A stretch of 64,000 nt of DNA from Chaetomium olivaceum (taxonomy: Eukaryota > Ascomycota > Sordariomycetes > Sordariales > Chaetomiaceae): positions 124,001 to 188,000 of the forward strand of contig JAYWVB010000018.1 of assembly GCA_039881045.1 (NCBI GenBank). Reading direction: 5' to 3'. Under the pieces are notes generated by a model, which did not search any database, was not told the DNA's origin, and saw only the letters and a program-made list of their open reading frames with translations. How positions within the stretch are numbered: the stretch's first letter is position 1; every line of letters starts with the position of its first letter. Both the position numbers and the translations under genes were made by a program. This document shows, piece after piece, positions 42,749 to 55,143 of the stretch.

Positions 42749-45700
42749 GATTGAGGCGCGGTCATGGTCGCAGACTCGCAGTCGCAGTCGCAGTCGTCGC
42801 AGCCAAGGTTACCGACAGACAAGGGGAGCAGGGAACGGGAGACGGAAGCACAGCGGGCAGGCGGCGAGGGAATTAACTGAAATGAAATATACCACGGTCG
42901 GGCCAATGCAGCCCACATGGCGAACCGGGTTGTGCAAAGTTTTAAAAAGGGCTTGTGGAATCCTGGGAAATCCGGGGGAAGAGCGGAAGCGGGGGCGGGC
43001 GGCAGCAGGGCACAAACAGCGGAACCGCGATGTGACGAGCGAGGGTCGACGGTAGAGGCTCGAGCGCAACGCCCTAACCGAGCCAGGTGAGCAGTTCGGC
43101 TGCTGTGGAGAGGCCAACTGGGCTGAAGGTGAATCAACGTGACGAACAGTGGGTGGGGTTCCGCTAGAATGGCACTAGTCGAGTCCCTGATCGAATTCTT
43201 CCAGATCCAGGCTCTGCAGTGGAGGTCCTCGCTGTCGGGTTTGTTGCCCTGTCTGCCTGTCCCGAATGCCCTCCGTGCGCGTTTCTTAGTGTACACAGCA
43301 CGCCAGAGCTAGAGGAGGGTCGGCTAGCCCAGAAACTTGTTCGGTTTTGGAGTGCGTCTGGAGAATGGAGAAGAGCGGAGAAGTTGCCAAATGGAGCCCA
43401 AATTGCTGCAGGCCCGAACTCCGTTAACGATGCGTTGGCCAACAGCGAGCCTCCCTCGCCAGCTGCAGCATATTTTCCCCCTCCTTCCCCACACCATTCT
43501 CCTCAGCAAAGTTCCAGGTTCCGGGCGGTCCGTGCAACCCTGAGCAAGCATCTCCGACTATGGATGGTGTACATCTGTATGTACATACATACAGAGAGGC
43601 GTTGTGTGCATCCCGTGCATCATGTGCATGGGACCGGGGGATCAGACGGGTTTGGGACATGGCAGACGCATGGCTGCCCGGGCCGGCGGTCTGTGCTGCG
43701 CAACAGCCGTTCCAAGATCCCACAGCCATGGATGATGGCTCGGGAGTCCGGGGTGATGCGGGGCGACCAAGGAACCGGCTTCATCCAAGCCTGTCTCCCT
43801 TGTCATCATTCAACACAAAATGTGGTCTGTTCGTCTGTCCATTCCATTGGGAACCATCCCATCGAGCCTATCCATCTATCGCTAAAACTTGTCGAATTAA
43901 AGTCCTTCTAGCCGCAGTCTGGCGCGCACCAAATCTCGACGGGCGCCAACACGAACACGCGAGATGGTGGCTGAGAAAACCCCGCTGGCAATTTCCAACT
44001 TTGGCCCAAAAGCTGATCTGATTGGGTTGACGATGAATTACAAGGGCTCTGCCTCAACAGGCCTTGCGCGAAGAAGGTATGAGGTGGTTGGTTAGTGTCG
44101 CGGCGGTGAATGGTCCGGATTGACGAGCGGTCACCTGAAAGAACTGCACGAGTGCACAGGGTTTGGAAGAAGGGTTTGTTGCCACTTCTTGCCCTCCTCA
44201 TCCCATCTGAATCATAACACGTGATGTGAGCCGGGATTTCAGCCGGGATTTCCGCCAAGGAGCCAGGATCTTCTTGACCGGGCCCCACCCCCGAAGCCTG
44301 TCATCGTCCGAGCGTCTTTCGACCCTGCCGGTCATGCCTGTCGCTTTCGCTTCTTGCCTCTTTTCACCCGCAACCGCCCCCAACGGTAGCGAGGAACTTT
44401 GGACTGACAGGGCATCCGCGGTGAGGTTGCAGTAATGACTGCAGCCGTGACTGTTCACATGCAAATGCAGTAACAAGCTCTGCGCATCTTCAACCATGTC
44501 ATATTCATCTTCATTTTAACGTCGCCGCGCCACTGTGGCGTTCTGACTTCCTGCAGCACCGAACCAAAACACGGCCACCAGAAATCGAATCTCCAAATCT
44601 CGCTCCCGCACCCCCCGGTCTCAGATCAATCGAGGCCCTTGCACCGCATTTGAAGAAAAGGGCCCTGAAAACGCCAGCCACCGCCGTCATCTTACCGACC
44701 GGGCCGTTGTTGACTCCGACGCCGATTACCTAACGACATGGGGCAGCGCCGGCACCGGACCGCCTTCTCATCACTGCAGTCACCGCAATCACAGCTGACT
44801 CTCAACATGTTTCATATTTGTCAAATTTGGAGGGGAGCTTACGAAGTACCAAATAGGGGAGGTCTGTGCCAAGCATAACAAGTGCCAGACTTTGCGCTGG
44901 TGGGTGATTGGAGCGGGTTACAATCTGCCACACGTTCGTGGTTGAGGTCAAGACCTGGTCGGCGAGCTCGAGGATCCGGGAGGTGGTGACGGCCCGGGTC
45001 TCAAAAGTCCTCGGGCTCCGTGCGTACTTCGTATGTACCCGCCGACAGGGCGAATTTCCATCTTGGGCGGTAGCCCAGAGACGGCGCCGTCCTCATTACC
45101 TCATACTCCTAGACTCCTAGCATCCCCCTTTCCTCTTGTTCCAGATGCTGTCACTGGTTCGACCCCGGTACGCTGTCCTCTTGAAGGGCGCAAACACACC
45201 GGCTGTTCGAGACCCCCGGGATCTCGTTCACCGTGTCGATGGTTTGAGTTCGTCTGAGTTTGCGACGGGATGTGGGGCCCCACACCGAACCCCGAAGTTG
45301 AGAAGTGGCCAGGCCCTCCTCCCTCTCAAAACAGAATAGCGCGCACGTACCTCGTATGTTCTTGGGACTGTTGCCACCGGCGAGTCGACAAAAGAGGGCT
45401 AGCCTGGGCGAAGTCAAAAGGTTCGAGATGGTCAGCAGCGAATACGCGGATGAGTGATGGGATCCGTGTCCTTGTTCTCGCAGGCTTTGCCTGGTCTCTA
45501 AAACGTGTCTGGTAGTGTAGTCGCCGTCTATCCTCGGTCAGGGAGGATCGGTGGCCGATGGTGGGCTGATTTCTGATTTCTCCGGAGTCGTGCAGTGCGT
45601 GGCCTTCCGGTTAGCTTCTCGGGAAAGGGGGTTGTTCTGCCTGCATGCCCCAAGTCTTGAGACTGCGAGGAGGGTGCGGGGAGCCGGTCGTCCCTGGGCC

Positions 45701-46429
45701 ATCCACGAATAGAAGGACGATGAGACGACAGCTTTGACTTGTATTCGGCAATGGAGGTACACGGGATCTTGGACAACACATCGTTACCAAGACTCGACAA
45801 TCACCAGAGCCAACGGTTGTTAATATTCGGTCACCGGCAAACATCCGTGTCTAAGCGACCGCTTGACGAATATTGTACATGTATAAAGCGCTCAAGGACC
45901 AATTAGACATGCAGGCTCGACCTCCCTGGGTCACCGAATATACTCAGATCTCGAGACGTGTCCGGATCGGGGGACGGCACGGCAGTTGTTCGGAAGCGGC
46001 CGATGCTGCTCCGAGGGATCAGCAGTTGAGTCTGGGGAAGATGAAACTCCAAGTTGGCAGCACTGGCCATAATTGCCAATAAGAGCAAATTTGTCAAGTT
46101 TTTGTGTGTGATCCTCCAACCCGGGGGTCGCTGATTGGGTCGCATACCGGATACGAGACACAAAATTGGCATCACCTGCATATTAACCTGCATGCAGTTG
46201 GAGTCGCAGTGCGGGGAGTCGGGGCTTGCTGGGCGATGGAAAAAGCAAAAGGCGGCTCGGAAAACGGCTCCTAGCGAACTGCGGCCGAGGACGAGCCCGG
46301 AGCTCCGGATCCGATGACGATGCCCCAAGTCCGGGGTGAGGTTGAGACCGAGGCTTGACTCAACGCAATCTCGTGAACTCAAATTAAATCAAGGCCCCAG
46401 TCAATCAAATAAGCTATTCGATTTGAACT
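42749..46429. other. Gene-poor stretch, no gene recognised
   Basis: About 3.7 kb with only incidental frames. The longest, 43219-43911 on the plus strand, has no domain or coding character. The first few hundred bases are the promoter side of the rhodopsin-like gene. Confidence 0.4.
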
Positions 46430-47150
46430 TTAGGTAGATTTACCAAGCTAGATATAGAGGATAGATCCTGAAAAAATACGCCCTTAACGCCATAAACGCC
46501 TTCGCCGCCGCATCGCTAGGTGCTTTAGCCGGCCGACTGTTCGAACGATGCTTGTGGAACCCCCCCTTACTTTCGCTGAAGTCCTGTCGTGCGGGCGGGG
46601 GCCTAGTATTGCGTAATAGATTAGCGAGTTAGCTGGGGTTAATTTTGAACGATTACCTTGTAATTAATTTTGGAAGTACTAGATAAGAGAAGGTGCATCA
46701 GAAGTTTGTACGAAGAGAGACCTAATATGGGCATTCAGAACTTGGGTATAACGCTGAGATCCACATTATACATTATAGAGCTATGGAAGTCCAAGTATGG
46801 AACTATGTACTAGGGTGTGTACAATTACTACTATCCCAAAGGTATAATTACGTTTGTCCTATTCTTCTTGCTCTTAGCTTAGCTCGGTGGGTAATGAAGT
46901 ACTGGACTGGACTATGCCCGACCTACAACAGTGAGAATAGGTATGGTGTAAGGGCTAGGAGGGTTACGAACGAACTCCTACATAATTGAAGAGGGAGTAA
47001 AAAGCGGGAAGCGATTTCGCCGGCGATAGAAAGATAGATTCAGGAGTGAACTGGTCTTGATTAAGATGATAGTTCACCTCCGTCGAAACGGAACGTACAC
47101 TAGAAGCTGAATACCTCATCTAGGCAGATCCCTATATCAGCTCAGGGAAC
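46430..47150. repeat. AT-rich, TpA-rich tract, probable RIP-affected relic
   Basis: Composition changes sharply from the surroundings. TA dinucleotides are dense (CTA, TTA, TACTAC, ATTATACATTATAGAG) and no long ORF survives. Repeat-induced point mutation in Pezizomycotina turns CpA into TpA and gives this look. No transposon protein motif can be read, so the identity of the former element is unknown. Confidence 0.4.
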
Positions 47151-47391
47151 TGGAGATGGCGCCAGAAGTCAAAGCTCGACGCAAAGCGACCAAGATTACA
47201 ACGGACGAGGAGTATCAGCAAGAAGGTCGCCGACAAGAACAGCCTTGCTCTAAACTTTGTGGACTTTGCGGACTTTTCCATAGTGCCAGATTATCGAGTT
47301 TCAAAGCACTTACCACCTCGTCTTCTGGATACCGTGACGGACACTAATCTGGCATCAGCTCATCGATGAACATCCGCCAGCTCTACTCAAC

Positions 47392-48296
47392 ATGGCGACA
47401 AAGAAACTAATTGTTATTCTCAGGGCAACGGGAATCCAAGGAGGCTGAGTCGCTCAGGCCTTTCTACAGAAGCCGCAATGGCGTGTCCGCGTAGTCACCA
47501 GGAACCCTGCTAATAGCGCAAAGGCTCAGGCCCTGGCTGCCCGCGGTGCGAGGATTGTCCAAGCAGACTTGGATTTGCCGTCTACGCTCCCTTCAGCCTT
47601 CCAGAACGCGAACGTTCTTTTCCCCGTCAGTGACTTCTGGGGTATATTCGGCGATAATGTCAACGCAACCAAGGTGAAGGACCAGCCGCTCAATGTCTGG
47701 GCTGCTAACCATGAGACCGAGTAACTGAAGAGCGTCGTTGATTCGGCTGCAAAGGTACCTACGCTGGAACGCTTCGTGTTTTCGTCTCTTTCCGACGCGA
47801 CGAAGTGGTCCAGGGGAAAGTACATACATGTCTATCATTTAGACTCGAAGGCTATGGCAGAGGCGTACGGAAGAGATACCTAACCTGAGCTTTGGAAGAA
47901 GACCAGTAGCTTCCAGGCGGGGGTTTTACTGAGCAATTACCTATCGCTTCCGATCTTTCAGACCCAGATGGTAAGTTCTTCGCCAATTGACTTGGCCGTC
48001 TGAGGAGTGCTAACACTCTCCCGTGCTAGACAGCAAACGGTGTAGCCCAGTTCGTGGGGCCTCTTGACCCAGACCTTAAACTGCCTTTCATCGCCTCGTC
48101 AGAAGACACTGGACCATTTGTGAAGGCCCTCCTGCAAGAGGCGGTTGGGAAGAGCGTTATTGACTATAGAGAGTGGAGCTCTTTACACGAACTCTCGAGG
48201 GCATTTGAGCAGGCCACCGGGATTAAAAGAGAATGTATTCAATTGGAAAAGGCCAATCGAACATTCCCGTCCCGCCTGATCTCGGTCGCGAATTAG
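47392..48296 (+). pseudogene. NmrA-like NAD(P)-binding protein, pseudogene
   Basis: Exon 1 is 47392-47970 and exon 2 is 48030-48296, with an intact GTAAGT/CTAG intron. The frame begins MATKKLIVILRATGIQGG, the NmrA-type Rossmann glycine motif, then VRVVTRNP and RGARIVQADLDLPSTLPSAF. LERFVFSSLSDATKWS and IASSEDTGPFVKALL follow. In-frame stops occur at 47446 (TGA), 47722 (TAA) and 47881 (TAA). Between them the protein reads cleanly, so these are base substitutions, unlike the indel breaks elsewhere. NmrA-like proteins sense redox state and can bind GATA factors. A further family-like stretch may follow exon 2. Loss of function is likely. Confidence 0.8.
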
Positions 48297-48941
48297 ATGA
48301 GAATTGGTCTTATTGTAACGAGTTCGGACACGAGGGCCGAGATAACTCTAACATCATCCACCCTAAAGAGGTGAGTTTATAACCGGTGTCATGCTTCTCA
48401 ATTGCTAACCTTCTTAGTTGGATTTGCCCCCGCAGTTGGATAGTATGGAAAATTACTTCAGGAAGCAGGACTGGTCCAAAGTCTTCATACAAGAGAAATA
48501 GTTTTCTAGGAGCTCCTACACAGGGAGACTATTCCCTTTCCGCCGAAATCGTGGTCATTCGCCTCAGTGTACATAGTGCAGTATTTACTGGCTGCTGGCT
48601 CAGTGAGTGAGTCGTTGAAATCCATGTATGTTAGTGTTGATGATCGTCGACCTGCTTCCTAGCAAATCGTATTACCACTCGTCCGTATTTTTGGTCTGTT
48701 TGCATGCAATACATGTAGACCGGCCAGTGATGCGAGAACACTAAATCTAAGCCTTCGCCGCTTCGTTAGCTATGTCCATTTGCGGTTTATTCCATATTTC
48801 GACCAGGAGCGTCACGCGGCTGGCGGCCCCGTCCAGCCGCCCACACTTCTATTAAGTTGCTTAGATTTTCTCAGGATTCTCTACAGAAAGCGCTACAGTA
48901 ATGAAATTTGACTAAGTCACAGCAAAAACCAACAATAATAA
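48297..48941. other. Intergenic spacer
   Basis: Lies between the NmrA pseudogene and the convergent HET-like gene. A little coding-like sequence just after 48296 may be the lost 3' end of the pseudogene. Confidence 0.35.
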
Positions 48942-51900
48942 CTAATACACCGTCTCCTTCCCCTTTTTCTCTCCCCTCTCCCTTCCCCCTCTCACAAACA
49001 ACCTCCCTACCCTCCCCACCGCCCCCGCCAACCCAGCCACCACCGACCTCCCTTGCTTCGCAACCTCATCCACGACCCTGACATCCCCCTCCAAAAACGG
49101 CCGCCGCAACCCCAACCTCACCCTCGGCAACCGCTCCATACAATCCACGCTCTGCGACGGCAGCCGCAGCACCGTCTCCCGGCACAGCGCGCCCGTCGCC
49201 ACGTCCAGCGAGCACGCGATCGCCCGCTTCATGCCGCCCTCGCTGCCGCCGATGACGAGCACGGTCGGGGGCGCACGGCGTAGAATAAGGTGGCCGTCAT
49301 GGCGAAGGTGTCGACGAGGGTGAAGACTTTGAGAGCGCCCATCGGGCTGTGGGACATGGCTTGGAGGGAGGCGACGGTCGGGTGGGCGGGGCAGCGCGAG
49401 GCGGCGTTGAGGAGGCAGAGCGGGCAGGGGGTGGTTGGGTCGATGGTGCGGATGGGGTAGGTGGGGAGGGAGGAGATGGCGAGGATTTCGGGGGCTGGTG
49501 GTGGTGGTGTGTGGGGGGCGGGCTCGAGTTGTTTTTGGGAGAGGAGGGATGAGGTCGAGGTGGCCTGGTCGAGATCGTCGGCGTCGTCGGTATCGGTGTA
49601 TTTGTACTGTACGGCGCGCTCTTGTTGTGGAGTGCCCTCGCAGTGGCGCGACAACGGCGAGCCCCAGGCGCTCCAGTGCAGGCGCCTCTGCTTCTCCCCA
49701 AGCGACCCGAAAAGTCGTTCCTCAATGGCCTCGATGGGCACGTACCCTTCGATGCCGAAGAAGCACGGCTCCGAAGACCAGACCTTGCCGGCGTACAGAT
49801 TCCAGATAAAGTACGGCGCCGGGAGGACGAAAAGGAAGAGCGTAATCACCATGATGGCCACGCCCGCCTGGTACGCAGGGTTCGGGAGTCTCTTGCCATC
49901 GGTATTATACCCAGGCAGGCCCATGCCCACGTAGCTGTCATACTTGGTACGCTCGGTCGTGCCGACCAAGACCGCGCCTATCAAGAAGATAAGAGGCGAG
50001 TAGACGACCAGATAGAGAAAAGCCATGCGTTTCATCGTCAGCTTCCTTAGCAGACGGATCTCGTTGAACCCGGACCACTGGATCTGCACCCCTCGAGCGT
50101 TATCCACCACCACCGTGTCGTTCTCGCCGATGCCGCACACTTGGGTATCTGGGTAGATGTCCCACAGACTGGCTTTGTACTGGTCTGTCATGAGCTCCCA
50201 GTTCTGGTCGGGCGTCTCCGGCAACAGACAGATAAGACGCTCCATGAGCCTGTCGCTGTCCTGGGGGAGGGATAACCGCGCGAAGGCCTGGAAGGAAGAG
50301 TCCGTCTTGTCGATCGGAGGGCGGATGCGTAGAAGGCCCATCAAGACATAGACTCGATCACCCGGGTGCAGAGCTTTGAATCGGCGACTCATCAGACACT
50401 CTAGGGCAATCTTGACGGGTTCGAGGCGACTGAGATGCAGATTGCTGTAGTGCTCGATGAGCTGACGGGAGGTTAGGGGATCTCCCCAGGCACGACTGGG
50501 GAAGAGTGCTTTGGGGATCTCGCCGAATTCCACCAGGGGAAGCTCGGGCCGGTCGCGCTGTCCACAGCCGTAGACGGTCACTGTGTCCCCTTTGCTCAAG
50601 ACGATTTCCGGCAAAGTCCATACGCGTTGGCCCCAGACTCGAAGCGCATTGTCATCCCATGGACGTTGGATGTTGCCAGCCACGACAATGACGTGCTTGG
50701 CGGCACGGATGATGTCGCTGATGGAGTAGGTCTATGGAAAGACAGTGGGTATCTAGTCAGGGCAGGAATGAAACAGAAGAGGAGCTGAGTTGAGCGAGAC
50801 TCACATCTTGGTTTCCAAGTCTCTCTTGTTCGAGTCCTTCTACCGTACGGGATATCCCGTTCTCATCCGTAACTTCGTTACATGGCATGCAGTTTGCTGC
50901 GATCCAGAACGTCCTTGGCTTCTTTTTTAGATCATGGGGAGGCACCGTGTTTTCCGGATCAGTGGGAAGCAGACCGAAGTATTGGGCCGCGGCCTTTGTG
51001 GCTACGGCAAGAAGAGCTTCCAAATCTCCGTTGTCACCGTCGGCTTGGTGCTGGTCGGAAATGGCATAGTGTTTGGAGGAGTAGCACACCATAACGAAGG
51101 GTGGTGTCAAGTCGTTTGGACCCACCGGTCGGCGCTCGTAGTGATACGTTGGCTGTCCGTTCCTCTCGACCTTAATCAAATAATTCAGGAAGCGGGGGCG
51201 GAAGGTTCGGTAGGTAGAGAGCGCCGTATCCGTATTCCCGGTGGCGTAGCCATTGAGTCGTTGAGCCACCTGTTCGCGGTTTTCAAGTACATTGCGCGCC
51301 AACCGTGGATATCGAAGCCCACTATAGAGTAGCGGGAGGTACCGTGTTGCATCCTTGCCCTCAGGGGGGCCTGAGCCGTAGTCAAATGTAATCAACGCCC
51401 ACTAATAACCTGTTAACACACGTACAACCATGCCTTCCTCTGAGATATGGGAGTACTCGCCGAAAGAAGAAAGAGAGCCACAGAAGGAATCCACATAAGG
51501 GCGAGCACCAACCAGTCACCGGTCGTGAACTTGTGCACCTCTCCCCTCCGTTCCAGGGGGATTAGACGGTATGGCAGGTTCGCTATACGAAGCAGGACAG
51601 AGGTAGCATTGCGGATAGGCGTGCGTCTCCATGTGGCGTTTGGTTTATATACCGAAAGATGGCAGAGGGAGGCCGGGGCTTGGACGTAGAGCCTCCTGAT
51701 CTTGCCGGTAAATGGGTCGATGTAGCACTCGAATGGCTTATCGTATGTCTTCTCGCGGCCTAATCCATCGATGACGGTAAAGGGTTTGGGGCTTGGCACG
51801 TATTCGAGGTTCGAGGGGAAGTAGAGGTGGGGGCTTGAGAACCAGCGCCATGAAAAGCCGCCACCAAAGAAGTAGGACCACCAGCTAGGCACATCGAGGT

Positions 51901-52329
51901 ACGGGTTGGGATGGGCCGCTGCATTGTCCGCGGCGGGCTGAGTCATCTGTGGGATCATCTTACCGAGGCAGAGGAGGGGCTGGAGGGTGAGGCGAGGCAG
52001 AGGTTGTTGACTCAGGTTGCCCGGTGTTGTGTCAAAGTTGTCGAACACTAGCGTGGAGGTTGCTGACCTTTTGACGTGGTCGAGGCTCAAACGAACAGCA
52101 CGTTAGTAGTGCTCGCTCTGACACATGTACTGGCCTCCGTCCTTGACTCACAGTTGGTTGGCGCTGGAGGGCTAGGCTGTGCTGGAGGAGTGGGAGGTGC
52201 TGGAGGAGCAGGAGGAGCTTGCAATGGGAAGAGACTGTCCAGTTGGTCGAGAAAACTTTGATACTTGGCTTGGTCCGGATTGACGCCTGGCCCGTGGTGT
52301 CCAGAAGACTTACTACCACTAGATGCCAT
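48942..52329 (-). CDS. HET-like multi-spanning membrane protein
   Basis: The start at 52329 (MASSGSKSSGHHGPG) leads to a Pro/Ala-rich stretch and an intron near 52154. FDNFDTTPGNL and YLDVPSWWSYFFGGGFSW follow, and then a membrane segment near VLALMWIPSVALFLL. After an unclear junction near 51415-51395 comes a soluble domain with RTFWIAANCMP. After an intron (50804-50732) it continues with SISDIIRAAKHVIVV and RVWTLPEIVLSKGD, echoing the RVWTLQE motif of heterokaryon-incompatibility (HET) domains. Two more hydrophobic segments lie around FLYLVVYSPLIFLIGAVLVG and VAIMVITLFLFVLPAPYF. A frame break near 49275 separates FYAVRP from VLVIGGSEGGMKRA. The stop is at 48944-48942. The role is unknown. 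Confidence 0.75.
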
Positions 52330-52949
52330 GCCGATTTGATACAGAAAGGGTGGTTCCTTTGCTTTACTTGACTCGCAAAGTGATAGGGGGTTCATGTTGG
52401 AGAGAACAGAAGCATTTATCCCGCCACGGTCGGTGGGTTCGGTGCATGTATTTACTGGTGTGCCAAGCAGGGGCAGCAATCTGCAAGGACAGAATACGAC
52501 GGTGCGCCCTCGGTGGCTTTGACATGCAGCAGGCGTCATGACGGACAGCAGCCTGCAATTTCTCGGTGGTCGTTCATTTGTTCTGATTGGTGGCCTCGCG
52601 CACATTTCAATCCTGGTGAGGTGTAATTGTTCAGCCCGTCCGATATAACAGGGGTGACGGGTCCCGGTTTAAGGATCAAAACTTTTCCCTTGACAGCCTA
52701 ACAACCGCTCAAAATGGAATAGAACCCTAATATTTAATAGAGATAAGTCTAGTCAGAATTTCTTTTCGGTTGGAAAGGGCGCCGTTTTACCGTTGAGTTG
52801 GAGATCTGGCGTGGAATCTGGTCTTGAAGTCACCGGGGGTTAATCGAACAAACGAGGGGGGGTGGAGTAACGAAAAAAGGATGGTGTGACAATAATATAT
52901 CCAAAATTCCCTTACATGGCCCCCGCACGAGGCTCTGGTGAGTTGACAA
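52330..52949. other. Intergenic spacer next to the LINE
   Basis: Promoter side of the HET-like gene, then AT-rich sequence up to the LINE. No gene is recognised. Confidence 0.35.
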
Positions 52950-55143
52950 TCACTGGCCTCTGTACCTGCCTACGGTGATCGCGGAACGGCTGTCCCACGC
53001 CGTGGAGACCTACGGCCTCCTGCCCACCAACCACTTCGGCGCGCGGAAGCAGCGGTCAGCAGAGCAGGCGCTGGTATTTCTACAGGAGCAGATCTACACG
53101 GCCTGGAGAGGACGGAAGATTGTCAGCCTCATTAGCTTCGATGTCAAGGGAGCCTATAACGGAGTCTGCAAGGAACGGCTGGTCCAGAGGATGAGGGCAC
53201 GTGGTATCCCGGAAGAGCTGTGCCGATGGACAGAAGCTTTCTGTTCTGACCGTACGGCCTCTATCCAGGTCAACGGGCATGCTGCGGAACGACGGGACCT
53301 CCCACAGGCTGGCCTGCCCAAGGCTCGCCCCTCTCCCCTATCTTGTTCCTCTTTTTCAACGCGGATCTGGTCCAGCGAAAGATCGATAGCAACGGTGGCG
53401 CGATAGCCTTTGTCGATGACTTTACCGCCTGGGTCACAGGACCGACGGCACAAAGCACACGCAAGGGCATCGAAGCAATCATCGACCAAGCACTAGACTG
53501 GGAAAAGAGAAGCGGAGCGACATTTGAAGCAGACAAGACAGCCGTCATCCACTTTACCCGCAAGGCCTATAAAGCCAACTCGGAGCCCTTTACGATCAAG
53601 GGTCAAGATGTTCAGCCGAAAGACCACGTTAAGATCCTTGGAGTGGTCATGGATGCCAAGCTCAGGTATAAGGAGCATATCGCAAGAGCGGCCTCCAAGG
53701 GGCTCAGCGCGGCGATGGAGCTGAAACGGCTCAGTGGTCTGTCCCCGGCTACGGCGCGGCAGCTGTTCACCGCCATGGTCGCGCCAGTGGTGGACTACGC
53801 ATCCAGCGTCTGGATGCACCAATGCAATTGGAAGACCGCGCCGGCCATACACAGGGTGCAGAGGGTCGCGGCGCAAGGGATCATAGGAACGTTCAGCACG
53901 GTAGCAACACGCGTAGCAGAAGCAGAAGCTCACATCCCCACAGCTCAAGATCGATTCTGGAAGAGGGCGATCAAGATGTGGACGGACATCCACACCCTAC
54001 CACAGACCTCCACTCCGCAACACCACTTCCCGGATGCGCAAGTTCCGGAGATCCTACCGCTCGCCTTTCTTTCAGGTAGCAGATCTCCTCAAGGACGTCC
54101 CATTGGACAGCCTCGAAACCATCGCTCCCGTCGTATTAGCGCCATGGGAGAGGCGAGTCCGCACTACGGTTGACAGAACGGGCATCCAGCAAAAAGAGAC
54201 AGAGTGGGCGGTCCGGATCGCCGTAAGCAGCTCCGCACGAAACAACATGGTAGGGATCGGAGGAGTCGTCCGTCTCCCGCTGCCGATGCGAGATGGCTCA
54301 AGGAACGAAGCCTTTAGTGTGACGCTGGGCTCCAGGTCGGAGCAAAACCCGTTCTCAGGCGAGCTTGCGGCTATTGGGTACGCGTTGAGGTTGATTCGAA
54401 ATATCAGGTACCGAAAGATCATCCTTGCCACCAGCAACAAGGCAGCCGTGATGGCCTTGGAGCGACCACACCAGCAATCAGGACAACAATATCTCTGTCA
54501 GGCGTACGATGCGATAAGTGCCTTACGCAAGGCGGGAAACACGATCTCGGTCGTCTGGATCCAAGCGGGTACCAAAAACGAGCTCCTGAACACAGCCAAA
54601 GCGAAAGCAAAGGAAGCAACACGGCAGGACGCTACGCCACAAACGCAGGATCCTGCCATGCGGTCAACAGCCCTCCGTATCGCATGGGCAAAGCGGGCAC
54701 CGCCCACGTCCTTACCTGACAAAGTGGGCAGACATTCCAAGAGAGTCGATATAGCGTTACCAGGGAAGCACACCCAACTATTATACGACCACCTGTCCCG
54801 AAGCGAGGCTGGCGTGCTTGCTCAGCTTAGAACAGGCATGGCCAAGCTCAACACATACCTGCATCGTATCAAAGCAGCACCGTCAGATCAGTGTACGTGT
54901 GGACAAGCCAGAGAGACAGTGGACCACTTCCTCTTCCGATGCAAGCAATGGGATCAACACCGCAGGGAGATGCTGCAATGTACGGATGTCCACAGGGGGA
55001 ACCTCTCCTTCTACCTGGGAGGAAAGTCGCCCTCGGATGACAAGGACTGGTCCCCCAACATGCGGGCGGTGCGGGCGACGATACGTTTTGCCATTGCCAC
55101 AGGTCGTCTGAGGACTGAACAACAACAGAATGAAGCAAACTAA
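52950..55143 (+). mobile_element. 5'-truncated non-LTR retrotransposon (LINE, Tad1-like) with RT and RNase H-like region
   Basis: Reverse transcriptase blocks appear in order: VIAERLSHAVETYGLLP, HFGARKQRSAEQAL, SLISFDVKGAYNGV with the first catalytic Asp, GLPQGSPLSP (split by a 1-nt break near 53325), and AFVDDFTAWV (FVDD in place of YADD). LRYKEHIARAASKG and an antisense-free linker follow. A second break near 54080 leads to the RNase H-like region (AVSSSARNNMVGIGG, NPFSGELAAIGYAL) and a CCHC-type knuckle (CTCGQARETVDHFLFRC). The stop is at 55141-55143. The endonuclease and upstream ORF are absent, as expected for incomplete target-primed reverse transcription. Codons are GC-balanced with no excess of TpA, so RIP has not acted strongly. 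The first RNase H Asp position reads Ser. Confidence 0.9.

Noticed and set aside
42745..43296. Minus-strand frame of 183 codons upstream of the rhodopsin-like gene
   Set aside because: Overlaps the promoter side and has repetitive, non-protein-like sequence.
43219..43911. Plus-strand frame of 230 codons in the gene-poor region
   Set aside because: No signal peptide, domain or family resemblance; composition looks like translated spacer.
45153..45169. T-arm-like hairpin ACTGG-TTCGACC-CCGGT
   Set aside because: No matching acceptor stem, D-arm or anticodon arm could be placed upstream, so it is not called a tRNA.
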